Assembly (NCBI GenBank): GCA_045653805.1
Contig: JAZOMF010000034.1
Location: 1 to 11,105, forward strand
Length of the DNA: 11,105 nt
Direction of reading: 5' to 3'
DNA from: SVTX01 sp045653805
GTDB taxonomy: Bacteria > Bacillota > Clostridia > Oscillospirales > CAG-272
Shown piece after piece: positions 1 to 6,386 of this stretch (its first letter is position 1; every line of letters starts with the position of its first letter). Below the pieces are notes generated by a model. The model made no database searches, was not told the DNA's origin, and was given only the letters and a program-made list of their open reading frames with translations. A program made the position numbers and the translations under genes.

Positions 1-5
1 TAGCG

Positions 6-38
6 AAACGGCGGGAGTAAACCCCCGCCCTACGGTTT
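6..38. repeat. GC-rich imperfect palindrome
   Basis: The 6-bp arms GGCGGG (10-15) and CCCGCC (24-29) are perfectly complementary around an 8-nt loop. AAAC (6-9) and GTTT (35-38) can pair outside them across a short bulge. There is no T-tract beside it, so it does not look like a simple terminator. GC-rich intergenic palindromes of this kind are often dispersed REP-like repeats, but only one copy is visible here, so that is inference. Confidence 0.35.
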
Positions 39-75
39 TAGGGTGTCGTAATCTCACCGACAAATCAAAATTTAA

Positions 76-110
76 AACACAAAAAGCGGCAAATCGCCGC
101 TTTTTGTGTT
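76..110 (-). terminator. Rho-independent terminator of the minus-strand operon
   Basis: A perfect 15-bp stem (76-90 with 96-110) encloses a 5-nt loop (91-95). On the minus strand the GC core GCGGC/GCCGC is followed by a TTTTT tract that is part of the stem. It begins 15 nt past the aminotransferase stop codon. A-tracts on one side mirror T-tracts on the other, so it could work in both directions. It probably ends the whole eight-gene transcript. Confidence 0.9.
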
Positions 111-125
111 GTTAGTACAATTTAA

Positions 126-1325
126 TTATTTACCGTATTCCTCAGCCAGCTTTTTAAATGCGGGGAGGGCGTTTTCAACTCTTGCTTTATCTACGCAATA
201 AGCAATTCTGACGTATCCCTTAACGCCGAAGTCATCGCAGGGAACAACGAGAATTTCGTGGGATTTTGCCTTCTCATAGAAGGCGTAAGCATCCTCTTCA
301 AGCGCCTTAACGAAAAGATAGAAGGCTCCGTCGGGCTTAACACACTCGTATCCGTATTCGGTGAGGTTGTTGTAAAGCAGGTCGCGGTTCTCGCGGTAGA
401 CTTCGATGTTAACCTTGGCGTCTGCGCAACGCGCTATAACCTGCTGGAAGAGGCTGGGCGCGCAAACGTAGCCGAGAGATCTTCCTGCGCCGCATACCGA
501 AAGGTAAACGCTCATAGCGTCATTCATTTCGGGGCAGACTGCGATATAACCGATTCTCTCGCCGGGGAGGGAGAGAGACTTGGAATAGGAGTAGCACACG
601 AGGGTGTTTTTGTAGTAGTTCATAAGATAAGGAACGGTCACCTCGGTGTAAACAAGCTCTCTGTAAGGCTCGTCGGCAATAAGGTAGATGTCCTTGCCGT
701 ATTCTTCGGACTTCTTTTGGAGAATGTCGCAGACTGCCTTGATAGTCTCCTCGGGGTAAACCACGCCGCTGGGATTGTTGGGGGAGTTGATGATGACCGC
801 CTTGGTCTTCTCTGTAATGCGGCTTTCAAAATCGGCAACGTCGATCTGGAGGTCGCCACTGCGAGGGGTGCTTACCACCACTTTTCCGCCTGCATTCTCG
901 ATAAATACGCGGTACTCGGTGAAGAAGGGAGCAAAAACGATGCACTCGTCGCTCTTTTCTTCCTCGATGACTGCCTTTAAGCAGATAGAAAGGGAAGCCG
1001 CCGCGCCACAGGTCATATAGATGTGGTTGGGGGTAATGCTCTCAACGCCAAAGCGCTCCTTGATGCTATCGGAGATTACCTTTCTTACGTTAGCATCGCC
1101 CTGCGCTGAGGTGTAGCCGTGAAGAAGCACCGAGCTTTCACTGTCAAGCAGCTGACGAATGGTGTCGTTGACCTCTGCGGGAGCGGGCACACTGGGGTTG
1201 CCAAGGCTGAAATCGTATACGTTTTCAGCGCCGATTTCTGCCGCGCGGGTCTTGCTGTATTCAAAAATTTCTCTTATTATAGAGCGCTTACTTCCAAGTA
1301 CAAGTGTTTTCTGATTGATTCCCAT
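126..1325 (-). CDS. PLP-dependent class I/II aminotransferase, probably aromatic amino acid type
   Basis: This 399-residue fold-type I aminotransferase is of normal family length. It would exchange an amino group between an amino acid and a 2-oxo acid in the cytoplasm. Visible family landmarks are the SPNNPSG motif (181-187), ADEPY (217-221, with D218 expected to contact the PLP ring nitrogen), SYSKS with the PLP lysine K249, and YVRIAY with R373 expected to bind the substrate carboxylate. The ATG start lies 6 nt after the amidohydrolase stop, behind a modest AAGG. It is the last gene before the terminator. Family motifs do not reveal the substrate. The operon's iorAB and paaK genes suggest arylpyruvates and Phe, Tyr or Trp. 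An aspartate- or alanine-type enzyme is the main alternative. Confidence 0.88.
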   Translation of the reverse strand: MGINQKTLVLGSKRSIIREIFEYSKTRAAEIGAENVYDFSLGNPSVPAPAEVNDTIRQLLDSESSVLLHGYTSAQGDANVRKVISDSIKERFGVESITPNHIYMTCGAAASLSICLKAVIEEEKSDECIVFAPFFTEYRVFIENAGGKVVVSTPRSGDLQIDVADFESRITEKTKAVIINSPNNPSGVVYPEETIKAVCDILQKKSEEYGKDIYLIADEPYRELVYTEVTVPYLMNYYKNTLVCYSYSKSLSLPGERIGYIAVCPEMNDAMSVYLSVCGAGRSLGYVCAPSLFQQVIARCADAKVNIEVYRENRDLLYNNLTEYGYECVKPDGAFYLFVKALEEDAYAFYEKAKSHEILVVPCDDFGVKGYVRIAYCVDKARVENALPAFKKLAEEYGK

Positions 1326-1331
1326 AGATTT

Positions 1332-2144
1332 TTACCTTATGCCGAGGAGTTTTTTTGCATTGGAGCAAAATATCTTTTTCTCGGTTTCTTTTCCTAAATT
1401 GTATGAACGCAAAATTTCTGCATCTGCCCCTATATTGCTCCATGGAGAGTCGGATGCGAAGAGAATTTTGTCCTCTCCGTGTCGATCAATGATCCGCATT
1501 ATCGTTTCCTGACTTAAGAAGCGAAGAACGTAAGCGGTGTCGAAATAAACGTCCTCACCGCAAAGAATACTGCAAACCTCGTCGCTCATTTCGCTTCCGC
1601 CCATGTGTGCCAGCACCAGCTTCTCGTGACCTACACGTCTGATAACCTTTCTTACTCTGTCGGGTGTGCATTTTACGCTTGAATCGGGGTAGCCCGCGTC
1701 AACGCCTGCGTGGGTTGTAACTATAAGATCCAGCTCCTTGGCGGAGGAGATAATGCTGATATATCCCTCGTCGTCAAAATATGTTTCTTGATAATCGGGA
1801 TGAATTTTAATGCCAACGAATCCTTGATCCTTGATCCACTTCATTTTGCCCTTTATATCCTCGCAAGCAGGATGAATACCCGCAAAGGATATGATGCGAC
1901 GGCTTTTGCCCTCAAATGCTTCGTTTATGCCCATAGCAAAACGGTTAATACTTTCAAACTGAGAGGGATTTGTGACAACGGGGAGGTTAACGGCAACGTC
2001 AATCTCCGCCTCACTCATTCTTTCAACCAATCCCGCCACGCTTCCGTTGGAACAAGGGGTAATATTTGCCTTTGCAGAAAGATAGTCGACGGTTTTTTTA
2101 GCTATTTTGTCGGGAAAGGTATGGGTGTGAAAGTCTATTATCAT
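1332..2144 (-). CDS. Amidohydrolase-2 (ACMSD-like, COG2159-type) metal-dependent hydrolase or decarboxylase
   Basis: This 270-residue TIM-barrel amidohydrolase-2 family protein shows the full set of expected metal and catalytic positions. These are the HxH motif near the N-terminus (DFHTH, H6 and H8), GIKIHP (H115), TTHAG (H145), AHMGG (H180) and ASDSPW (D232). In relatives such as ACMSD the matching residues bind one zinc or manganese and decarboxylate or hydrolyse a carboxylated substrate. There is no signal peptide, so it is cytoplasmic. The ATG is only 3 nt past the ACT gene stop and has no clear ribosome binding site, which suggests translational coupling. The substrate is unknown. In this operon an aryl acid, an arylpyruvate-derived side product or an amide precursor are guesses. 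The family call is firm; the reaction is not. Confidence 0.85.
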   Translation of the reverse strand: MIIDFHTHTFPDKIAKKTVDYLSAKANITPCSNGSVAGLVERMSEAEIDVAVNLPVVTNPSQFESINRFAMGINEAFEGKSRRIISFAGIHPACEDIKGKMKWIKDQGFVGIKIHPDYQETYFDDEGYISIISSAKELDLIVTTHAGVDAGYPDSSVKCTPDRVRKVIRRVGHEKLVLAHMGGSEMSDEVCSILCGEDVYFDTAYVLRFLSQETIMRIIDRHGEDKILFASDSPWSNIGADAEILRSYNLGKETEKKIFCSNAKKLLGIR

Positions 2145-2147
2145 ATA

Positions 2148-2579
2148 TTACTGCTTTTTTGCGATGTGATCGCAGGAAACGGTTTCAATGCCATACTGGG
2201 CAAGAATAGCATCTACCGCATGTACGTCGGATGCTTTGAGGACAACGTAAGCCTCGTCAGCCTCAACAGAAAGTCCGTACATGTACTCGATATTTACTCC
2301 ACCATCATCAATAGCCTTGAGAAGCTCTTGGAGGCTACCCACCTTGTGGGAGATCTTGATGATAGAAACGTCGGAAAGAAGAGAGGAGAAGCCGTTCTCA
2401 TTGAGCTTTTCCTTGCCCTTTGCGGGATCGTCTACGATAAGACGGAGCAGACCGAACTCGGTGGTGTCCGCCAAGCTGAGAGAGAGAATGTTGACGCCGT
2501 TGTTTTTGAGTACACCGAGAACCTCGGAAAGTCGTCCGGTTCTGTTTTCAATAAATACTGTTAACTGCTTTGCAAACAT
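2148..2579 (-). CDS. Tandem ACT-domain protein (COG4747-like)
   Basis: This 143-residue protein is made almost entirely of two ACT domains, roughly residues 4-68 and 71-137. The first has the usual ligand-loop pattern ENRTGRL (11-17). The second has a weaker version, HKVGSL (78-83), where the usual proline before the glycine is absent. ACT domains bind amino acids, usually at dimer interfaces. Stand-alone tandem ACT proteins of this size commonly sit beside paaK and iorAB genes in anaerobes. No catalytic or DNA-binding domain is present, so it probably acts by sensing an amino acid and touching a partner protein; the partner is unknown. I chose the ATG at 2579 because GGAG (2586-2589) sits 6 nt ahead and the ACT fold begins at once. 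An in-frame extension to 2651 reads only through palindromic DNA. Confidence 0.85.
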   Translation of the reverse strand: MFAKQLTVFIENRTGRLSEVLGVLKNNGVNILSLSLADTTEFGLLRLIVDDPAKGKEKLNENGFSSLLSDVSIIKISHKVGSLQELLKAIDDGGVNIEYMYGLSVEADEAYVVLKASDVHAVDAILAQYGIETVSCDHIAKKQ

Positions 2580-2585
2580 AAAAAT

Positions 2586-2589
2586 CTCC
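2586..2589 (-). promoter_or_regulatory. Ribosome binding site fixing the ACT gene start
   Basis: GGAG on the minus strand lies 6 nt before the ATG at 2579. It sits just past the last hairpin of the intergenic element, so folding there could affect access to it. Confidence 0.7.
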
Positions 2590-2594
2590 ATTCC

Positions 2595-2698
2595 GCCGCC
2601 AAATGGCGGCACAAATAATAATCGATGAATTTTGCCAATGGCAAAATTCATGCGTGAAAAAGTTTAGTTCACTGTTAGATGGATGCAACTTTCACGCA
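2595..2698 (-). repeat. Three-hairpin intergenic element between paaK and the ACT gene
   Basis: Three inverted repeats stand in a row. In transcription order they are 9-bp arms TGCGTGAAA/TTTCACGCA (2690-2698 with 2651-2659, about 30-nt loop), a perfect 12-bp hairpin with arms ATGAATTTTGCC/GGCAAAATTCAT (2625-2636 and 2640-2651, 3-nt loop), and a perfect GCCGCC/GGCGGC hairpin (2595-2600 and 2605-2610, 4-nt loop). The first two share base 2651. None is followed by a T-tract on the minus strand, so they do not look like simple terminators. A mobile palindromic repeat inserted in the operon, an RNA-processing site, or a leader controlling the ACT gene are all possible. Confidence 0.65.
2675..2695 (-). 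CDS. Possible 6-codon leader ORF with strong ribosome binding site
   Basis: AAGGAG (2702-2707) is followed after 6 nt by GTG at 2695 and a 6-codon frame, M-K-V-A-S-I, then TAA. The start codon lies inside the right-hand arm of the first inverted repeat. The peptide has no aromatic codons, so classical attenuation by aromatic amino acids is not supported. It could equally be a ribosome binding site left over from before the palindromic element was inserted. This is a tentative call. Confidence 0.25.
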   Translation of the reverse strand: MKVASI

Positions 2699-2720
2699 AT
2701 TCTCCTTAACATAAAATCTA

Positions 2721-4019
2721 TTATACCAATTTACGCTTGTCGATAACGTGAACTGCCTTGCCCTCGCTGCGAACCAAAGTCTGGGGCTCAACGATCTTGA
2801 TCTTTGCGTTGATTCCGAGAGCCTGCTGGATGATGTGAGCGATCTTCTTGGTGAGTGCTTCAATAGCTCTTATCTCGTCGGTGTAATACTTCTGGTCGAT
2901 CTCTACCTGAATTTCAAGAGTGTCGAGGTTGTTTACTCGGTCAACGATCATCATGTAGTGGGGAGTAACCTCCTCAACGTTTATAAGCGCCGCCTCAACC
3001 TGGCTGGGGAATACGTTGACTCCACGGATAATAAGCATATCGTCAACACGTCCCTTGAAGCGAGAGATACGAGCGCTGGTTCTTCCGCACTCGCAGGGAG
3101 AGCGGTCGATGCTGGTGAGATCCTTGGTTCTGTAACGAATCATAGGAATGCCTTCCTTGGTGAGAGTTGTAAATGCAAGCTCACCTGTAACGCCATCAGG
3201 GACGGGAGTGAGAGTGTCGCTATTGAGAATTTCGGGATAGAAATGGTCCTCGCAAACGTGAAGACCTTTGTGGTATGCACAGTCGCAAGCAACACCGGGT
3301 CCCATGATCTCGCTAAGACCGTAAATATCGTATGCCTTGATGTTGAGTCTGTTTTCAATCTCCGTGCGCATCTTTTCGGTCCAGGGCTCTGCGCCGCATA
3401 TCGCGGACTTAAGCTTGATCTGGTCGAGAAGTCCCTCGGAAGCAAGCACCTCTGAGATGTGGAGAAGGTAAGAGGGAGTACAAGCGATTGCCGATGCGCC
3501 GAAGTCAAGCATCATAGTGGTCAGCTTCTTGGAGTTACCAACGCTCATAGGAACAACGGTTGCGCCGATCTTTTCAGCACCCGCGTGTGCGCCAAGACCT
3601 CCCGTGAAAAGACCGTATCCGTAAGCGACCTGAATGATATCGTCCTTAGTTACATTAGCCATAGTGAGGCAACGCGCAACGCACTCTGCCCAAACATCGA
3701 GGTCGTGGCGGGTGTATCCAACAACGGTTGCCTTACCGGTAGTACCGCTGGAGGCGTGGATTCTTACTATCTGGGAATTGGGAACTGCGAAAAGGCCAAA
3801 GGGGTAATTATCACGAAGATCGTCCTTGGTGGTGAAGGGAAGCTTGGTTATGTCCTCGATACTTTTTATGTCGCCGGGCATAAGACCCACAGCCTGCATC
3901 TTCTTGCGGTAGAACTCAACGTTGTGATAAACGTAGTCAACCAGCTTTACGAGTCTTGCACTTTGCAGATTGGTCATTTCATCTCTGCTCATGCATTCTT
4001 TTGTTTCGTTCCAGATCAT
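2721..4019 (-). CDS. paaK: Phenylacetate-CoA ligase family enzyme, copy 1 (AMP-forming)
   Basis: This 432-residue adenylate-forming ligase is of standard PaaK length. It would convert an aryl acetate, CoA and ATP to aryl-acetyl-CoA, AMP and PPi. Visible motifs are the nucleotide loop HASSGTTGKATVV (88-100, with alanine where its paralogue has proline), YGLSEIMGPG (233-242), the hinge region GRVDDMLIIRGVN (323-335) and a C-terminal RSEGKA with candidate catalytic K421. C247, H254, C309 and C311 line up with Cys and His in the paralogue and may form a structural zinc site. I chose the ATG at 4019 because AGAGG lies 9 nt ahead and MIW matches the paralogue's start; a longer TTG frame would overlap iorB. 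Phenylacetate, 4-hydroxyphenylacetate and indoleacetate are all possible substrates. Confidence 0.88.
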   Translation of the reverse strand: MIWNETKECMSRDEMTNLQSARLVKLVDYVYHNVEFYRKKMQAVGLMPGDIKSIEDITKLPFTTKDDLRDNYPFGLFAVPNSQIVRIHASSGTTGKATVVGYTRHDLDVWAECVARCLTMANVTKDDIIQVAYGYGLFTGGLGAHAGAEKIGATVVPMSVGNSKKLTTMMLDFGASAIACTPSYLLHISEVLASEGLLDQIKLKSAICGAEPWTEKMRTEIENRLNIKAYDIYGLSEIMGPGVACDCAYHKGLHVCEDHFYPEILNSDTLTPVPDGVTGELAFTTLTKEGIPMIRYRTKDLTSIDRSPCECGRTSARISRFKGRVDDMLIIRGVNVFPSQVEAALINVEEVTPHYMMIVDRVNNLDTLEIQVEIDQKYYTDEIRAIEALTKKIAHIIQQALGINAKIKIVEPQTLVRSEGKAVHVIDKRKLV

Positions 4020-4028
4020 TGTAGCGTA

Positions 4029-4033
4029 CCTCT
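4029..4033 (-). promoter_or_regulatory. Ribosome binding site fixing the paaK copy 1 start
   Basis: AGAGG on the minus strand, 9 nt before the ATG at 4019, lies in the 25-nt gap after the iorB stop. It supports the shorter start over the upstream TTG at 4067. Confidence 0.65.
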
Positions 4034-4044
4034 TTTTTGTGTGT

Positions 4045-4611
4045 TTATGCGTTGTAGCCTCTTGCAAAAGCTTCCTTGTTTATGTCAATAGTCTTTGCGG
4101 GTACGGTTTTTTCTATAACCTCGAGCCAGTCACTTTCGTCAAAGCCGATATGCTTTGCGGCAAAGCCGAGAACTACGCTGTTGAGCACCTTGCTATTGCC
4201 CAGCGACTTTGCGATCTCCATTCCGTTGATGGAGTAAACATTGTGTGTTTCCCGAAGGCCCTTGAGAATGTTTTCGGGATAGGTCTTAGCACCGATAACA
4301 ACGGTCATGGGGTCGATGCGGCAATCATTTACCACGAGAACGCCGTCTTTTTTAAGAAAATGAGAGTAGCGGAGCGCTTCAAGTCGCTCAAAGGCGATGA
4401 TGACATCTGCCTCACCCTCCTCGACCACGGGTTCGTAAACCTTTTCACCGAAGCGGACGAAGGTAACAACACTTCCGCCTCGCTGAGCCATACCGTGAAC
4501 CTCGGAAATCTTAACGTCAAGACCCTGCTCAAGAGCGGTCTTACCTATAATTCTACTTGTAAGGAGTGTGCCCTGACCGCCAACTCCCACTATCATAATA
4601 TTTTTAACCAT
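4045..4611 (-). CDS. iorB: Indolepyruvate ferredoxin oxidoreductase, beta subunit
   Basis: This 188-residue protein is the gamma-type domain partner of IorA and has the usual length. The two subunits together oxidise arylpyruvates with CoA and oxidised ferredoxin to aryl-acetyl-CoA, CO2 and reduced ferredoxin, reversibly. The N-terminal GVGGQGTLL (9-17) and SEVHGMAQRGGSV (36-48) are hallmark sequences of the family and are thought to contribute to CoA and cofactor binding. The ATG is 1 nt past the iorA stop, the close coupling expected of two subunits of one complex. The second paaK follows after 25 nt. Without iorA beside it, it could be mistaken for another 2-oxoacid oxidoreductase gamma chain; with iorA present the assignment is strong. 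Confidence 0.93.
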   Translation of the reverse strand: MVKNIMIVGVGGQGTLLTSRIIGKTALEQGLDVKISEVHGMAQRGGSVVTFVRFGEKVYEPVVEEGEADVIIAFERLEALRYSHFLKKDGVLVVNDCRIDPMTVVIGAKTYPENILKGLRETHNVYSINGMEIAKSLGNSKVLNSVVLGFAAKHIGFDESDWLEVIEKTVPAKTIDINKEAFARGYNA

Positions 4612-4612
4612 A

Positions 4613-6352
4613 TTACTTCACCACCGTTTCTATTGCGCCGAATTTACAGTAGTTCTTGCAAAGACCGCAACCGTTGCACATAGTTTCATCGATCTTAATG
4701 CTTCCGTCTGCCTGCTTGGTAATAGCGGGGCAACCGATCTTGAGGCACATACCGCATTTGCGGCACTTCTCGGAATTAACTACGCACTTATCGGGGAATT
4801 TCTGACCCTTGAGAAGTACACAGGGAGATTGTGTGATAATAACAGTCAACTCGTCGCTCTGGGTACTTTCCTTAACGACTTTGGTAAGTTCATCAACGTC
4901 AAAGGCGTTGACAACGATAACGTTCTTAACGCCAACCGCGTGACAAAGCTCAACGAGGTCGATGGAGTTGGTAGGCTCACCCTTAAGAGTCTTGCCGGTA
5001 GCGGCGTGATCCTGGTGACCTGTCATACCGGTAGTACTGTTATCAAGGATCATAACGGTGCCGGTAGACTTATTGTAAGCCATGTTTATTAGCGAGTTGA
5101 TTCCGGTGTGAAGGAATGTGGAGTCCCCGATAACGGCAACCCAATTCTTTATGTAATCCTTGCCCTTTGCCTTTTCCATACCGTGGAGAGCGGAAATGCT
5201 TGCACCCATGCAGATGGTGGTGTCAACTACTCCGAGAGGAGCAACTGCGCCGAGGGTATAGCATCCGATGTCGCCGGACGCGTGAATACCAAGCTTTTTA
5301 AGCACGGAATAAACACTTCTGTGGGGGCAACCGGGGCAGAGAATGGGAGGACGCGCGGGAGCATCCTGCTTTTCGAATACTACGTTATTCTCGCCAAGAA
5401 CTGCCGCCTTAAGCATATTAACGCTGTATTCGCCCTGACGGGTAAAGCACTCCTTGCCCTTAACGTCAAATCCCCAAGCACGAACCTGCTCTTCAATAAC
5501 GGTTTCCAGCTCCTCAAAAACGTAAACGGTCTCAACCTCTGCCATGAAGTCCTCAACGAGCTTCTTTGAGATGGGGTTAACAAGACCGAACTTCAGCACA
5601 CTTGCCTCGGGGAATGCTTCCTTAACGTACTGATAAGCGATACCGCAGGTGATAAAGCCAAGCTTTTTGTCGTTTATCTCCATCTTGTTTACAGGGAAGC
5701 TTGCCGCGTCTTGTGCCATGCGGGTCTCTCTATCCTCAACTACAAGATGTCTGCCGATAGCGCTTGCAGGCATCATAACGTATTTCTGAACGTTGCGCTC
5801 GTATATCTTGTCCTCAACCTCTACTCTGTCGCAAAGCTCAACCGCGCTCTGGGAGTGAGCAAGCTTTGTGGTGGTGCGGAGGATTACGGGTGCATCGTAT
5901 TTTTCACTCAATTCGTATCCGAACTTAACGAAGTCCTTTGCCTCCTGGCTGTCGGAGGGCTCAAGCACCGGCACGTGAGCCGCGCGAGCGATCATTCTGG
6001 TGTCCTGCTCGTTCTGGGAGCTGGCCATACCGGGGTCGTCGGCAACGATGATGACCGAGCCGCCGTTAACACCTGTGTAGGAGAAGGTGTAAAGGGGGTC
6101 GCTTGCCACGTTGAGACCAACGTGCTTCATGCAAGCAAGGCTACGCACGCCCGAGATAGACGCGCCGATAGCAACCTCTGCCGCTACCTTTTCGTTGGGA
6201 GCCCACTCGGTGTAGACCTCGTCATATTTTGAAAGATATTCGCTGATTTCGGTGCTGGGAGTGCCGGGATATGCGCTGGAAACCTTAACGCCTGCCTCAT
6301 AAGCGCCTCTCGCGATCGCCTCGTTACCCAGCATAATGATCTTGTCTGCCAT
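4613..6352 (-). CDS. iorA: Indolepyruvate ferredoxin oxidoreductase, alpha subunit
   Basis: This is the 579-residue catalytic subunit of the thiamine-diphosphate, iron-sulfur enzyme that interconverts arylpyruvates and aryl-acetyl-CoA. The N-terminal pyrimidine-binding domain begins near residue 1 and carries AYPGTPSTE (27-35) and APNEK with E54. The C-terminal half has CPGCPHR (339-345) and the ThDP diphosphate motif beginning GDS (410-412). The tail is a two-cluster ferredoxin domain: C530, C533, C536, C541 (CxxCxxCxxxxC) and C559, C562, C565, C569 (CxxCxxCxxxC), all eight cysteines intact. I chose the ATG at 6352, where the MADKIIMLGNEA sequence begins, with AAAGGA (6363-6368) 10 nt ahead; a TTG eight codons upstream is less likely. 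It follows paaK copy 2 by 34 nt. Oxygen-sensitive chemistry implies an anaerobic host. Confidence 0.95.
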   Translation of the reverse strand: MADKIIMLGNEAIARGAYEAGVKVSSAYPGTPSTEISEYLSKYDEVYTEWAPNEKVAAEVAIGASISGVRSLACMKHVGLNVASDPLYTFSYTGVNGGSVIIVADDPGMASSQNEQDTRMIARAAHVPVLEPSDSQEAKDFVKFGYELSEKYDAPVILRTTTKLAHSQSAVELCDRVEVEDKIYERNVQKYVMMPASAIGRHLVVEDRETRMAQDAASFPVNKMEINDKKLGFITCGIAYQYVKEAFPEASVLKFGLVNPISKKLVEDFMAEVETVYVFEELETVIEEQVRAWGFDVKGKECFTRQGEYSVNMLKAAVLGENNVVFEKQDAPARPPILCPGCPHRSVYSVLKKLGIHASGDIGCYTLGAVAPLGVVDTTICMGASISALHGMEKAKGKDYIKNWVAVIGDSTFLHTGINSLINMAYNKSTGTVMILDNSTTGMTGHQDHAATGKTLKGEPTNSIDLVELCHAVGVKNVIVVNAFDVDELTKVVKESTQSDELTVIITQSPCVLLKGQKFPDKCVVNSEKCRKCGMCLKIGCPAITKQADGSIKIDETMCNGCGLCKNYCKFGAIETVVK

Positions 6353-6386
6353 TATAGTAAATTCCTTTCGGGTCAATTAATCTGTG

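Noticed and set aside
258..980. Long plus-strand open frame opposite the aminotransferase
   Set aside because: It is antisense to a gene with all fold-type I aminotransferase motifs. Its translation shows no family motif and there is no ribosome binding site of note. Similar long antisense frames opposite the other genes (for example 1710-2564, 2748-3455, 3459-4091, 5711-6232, 6384-7049, 8457-9236) and opposite the phosphoesterase at 9716-10555 are rejected for the same reason.
2580..2651. N-terminal extension of the ACT protein to an ATG at 2651
   Set aside because: The extra 24 residues are a translation of the palindromic element. The ATG at 2579 has GGAG at proper spacing and begins directly at the ACT fold.
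4020..4067. Longer start for paaK copy 1 at a TTG codon
   Set aside because: It would overlap the end of iorB by 23 nt, and the extension has no counterpart in the paralogue, which begins with the same MIW. AGAGG supports the ATG at 4019.
6353..6376. Longer start for iorA at a TTG codon
   Set aside because: It adds eight residues that include the ribosome binding site region; the ATG at 6352 starts at the natural N-terminus of the first domain.
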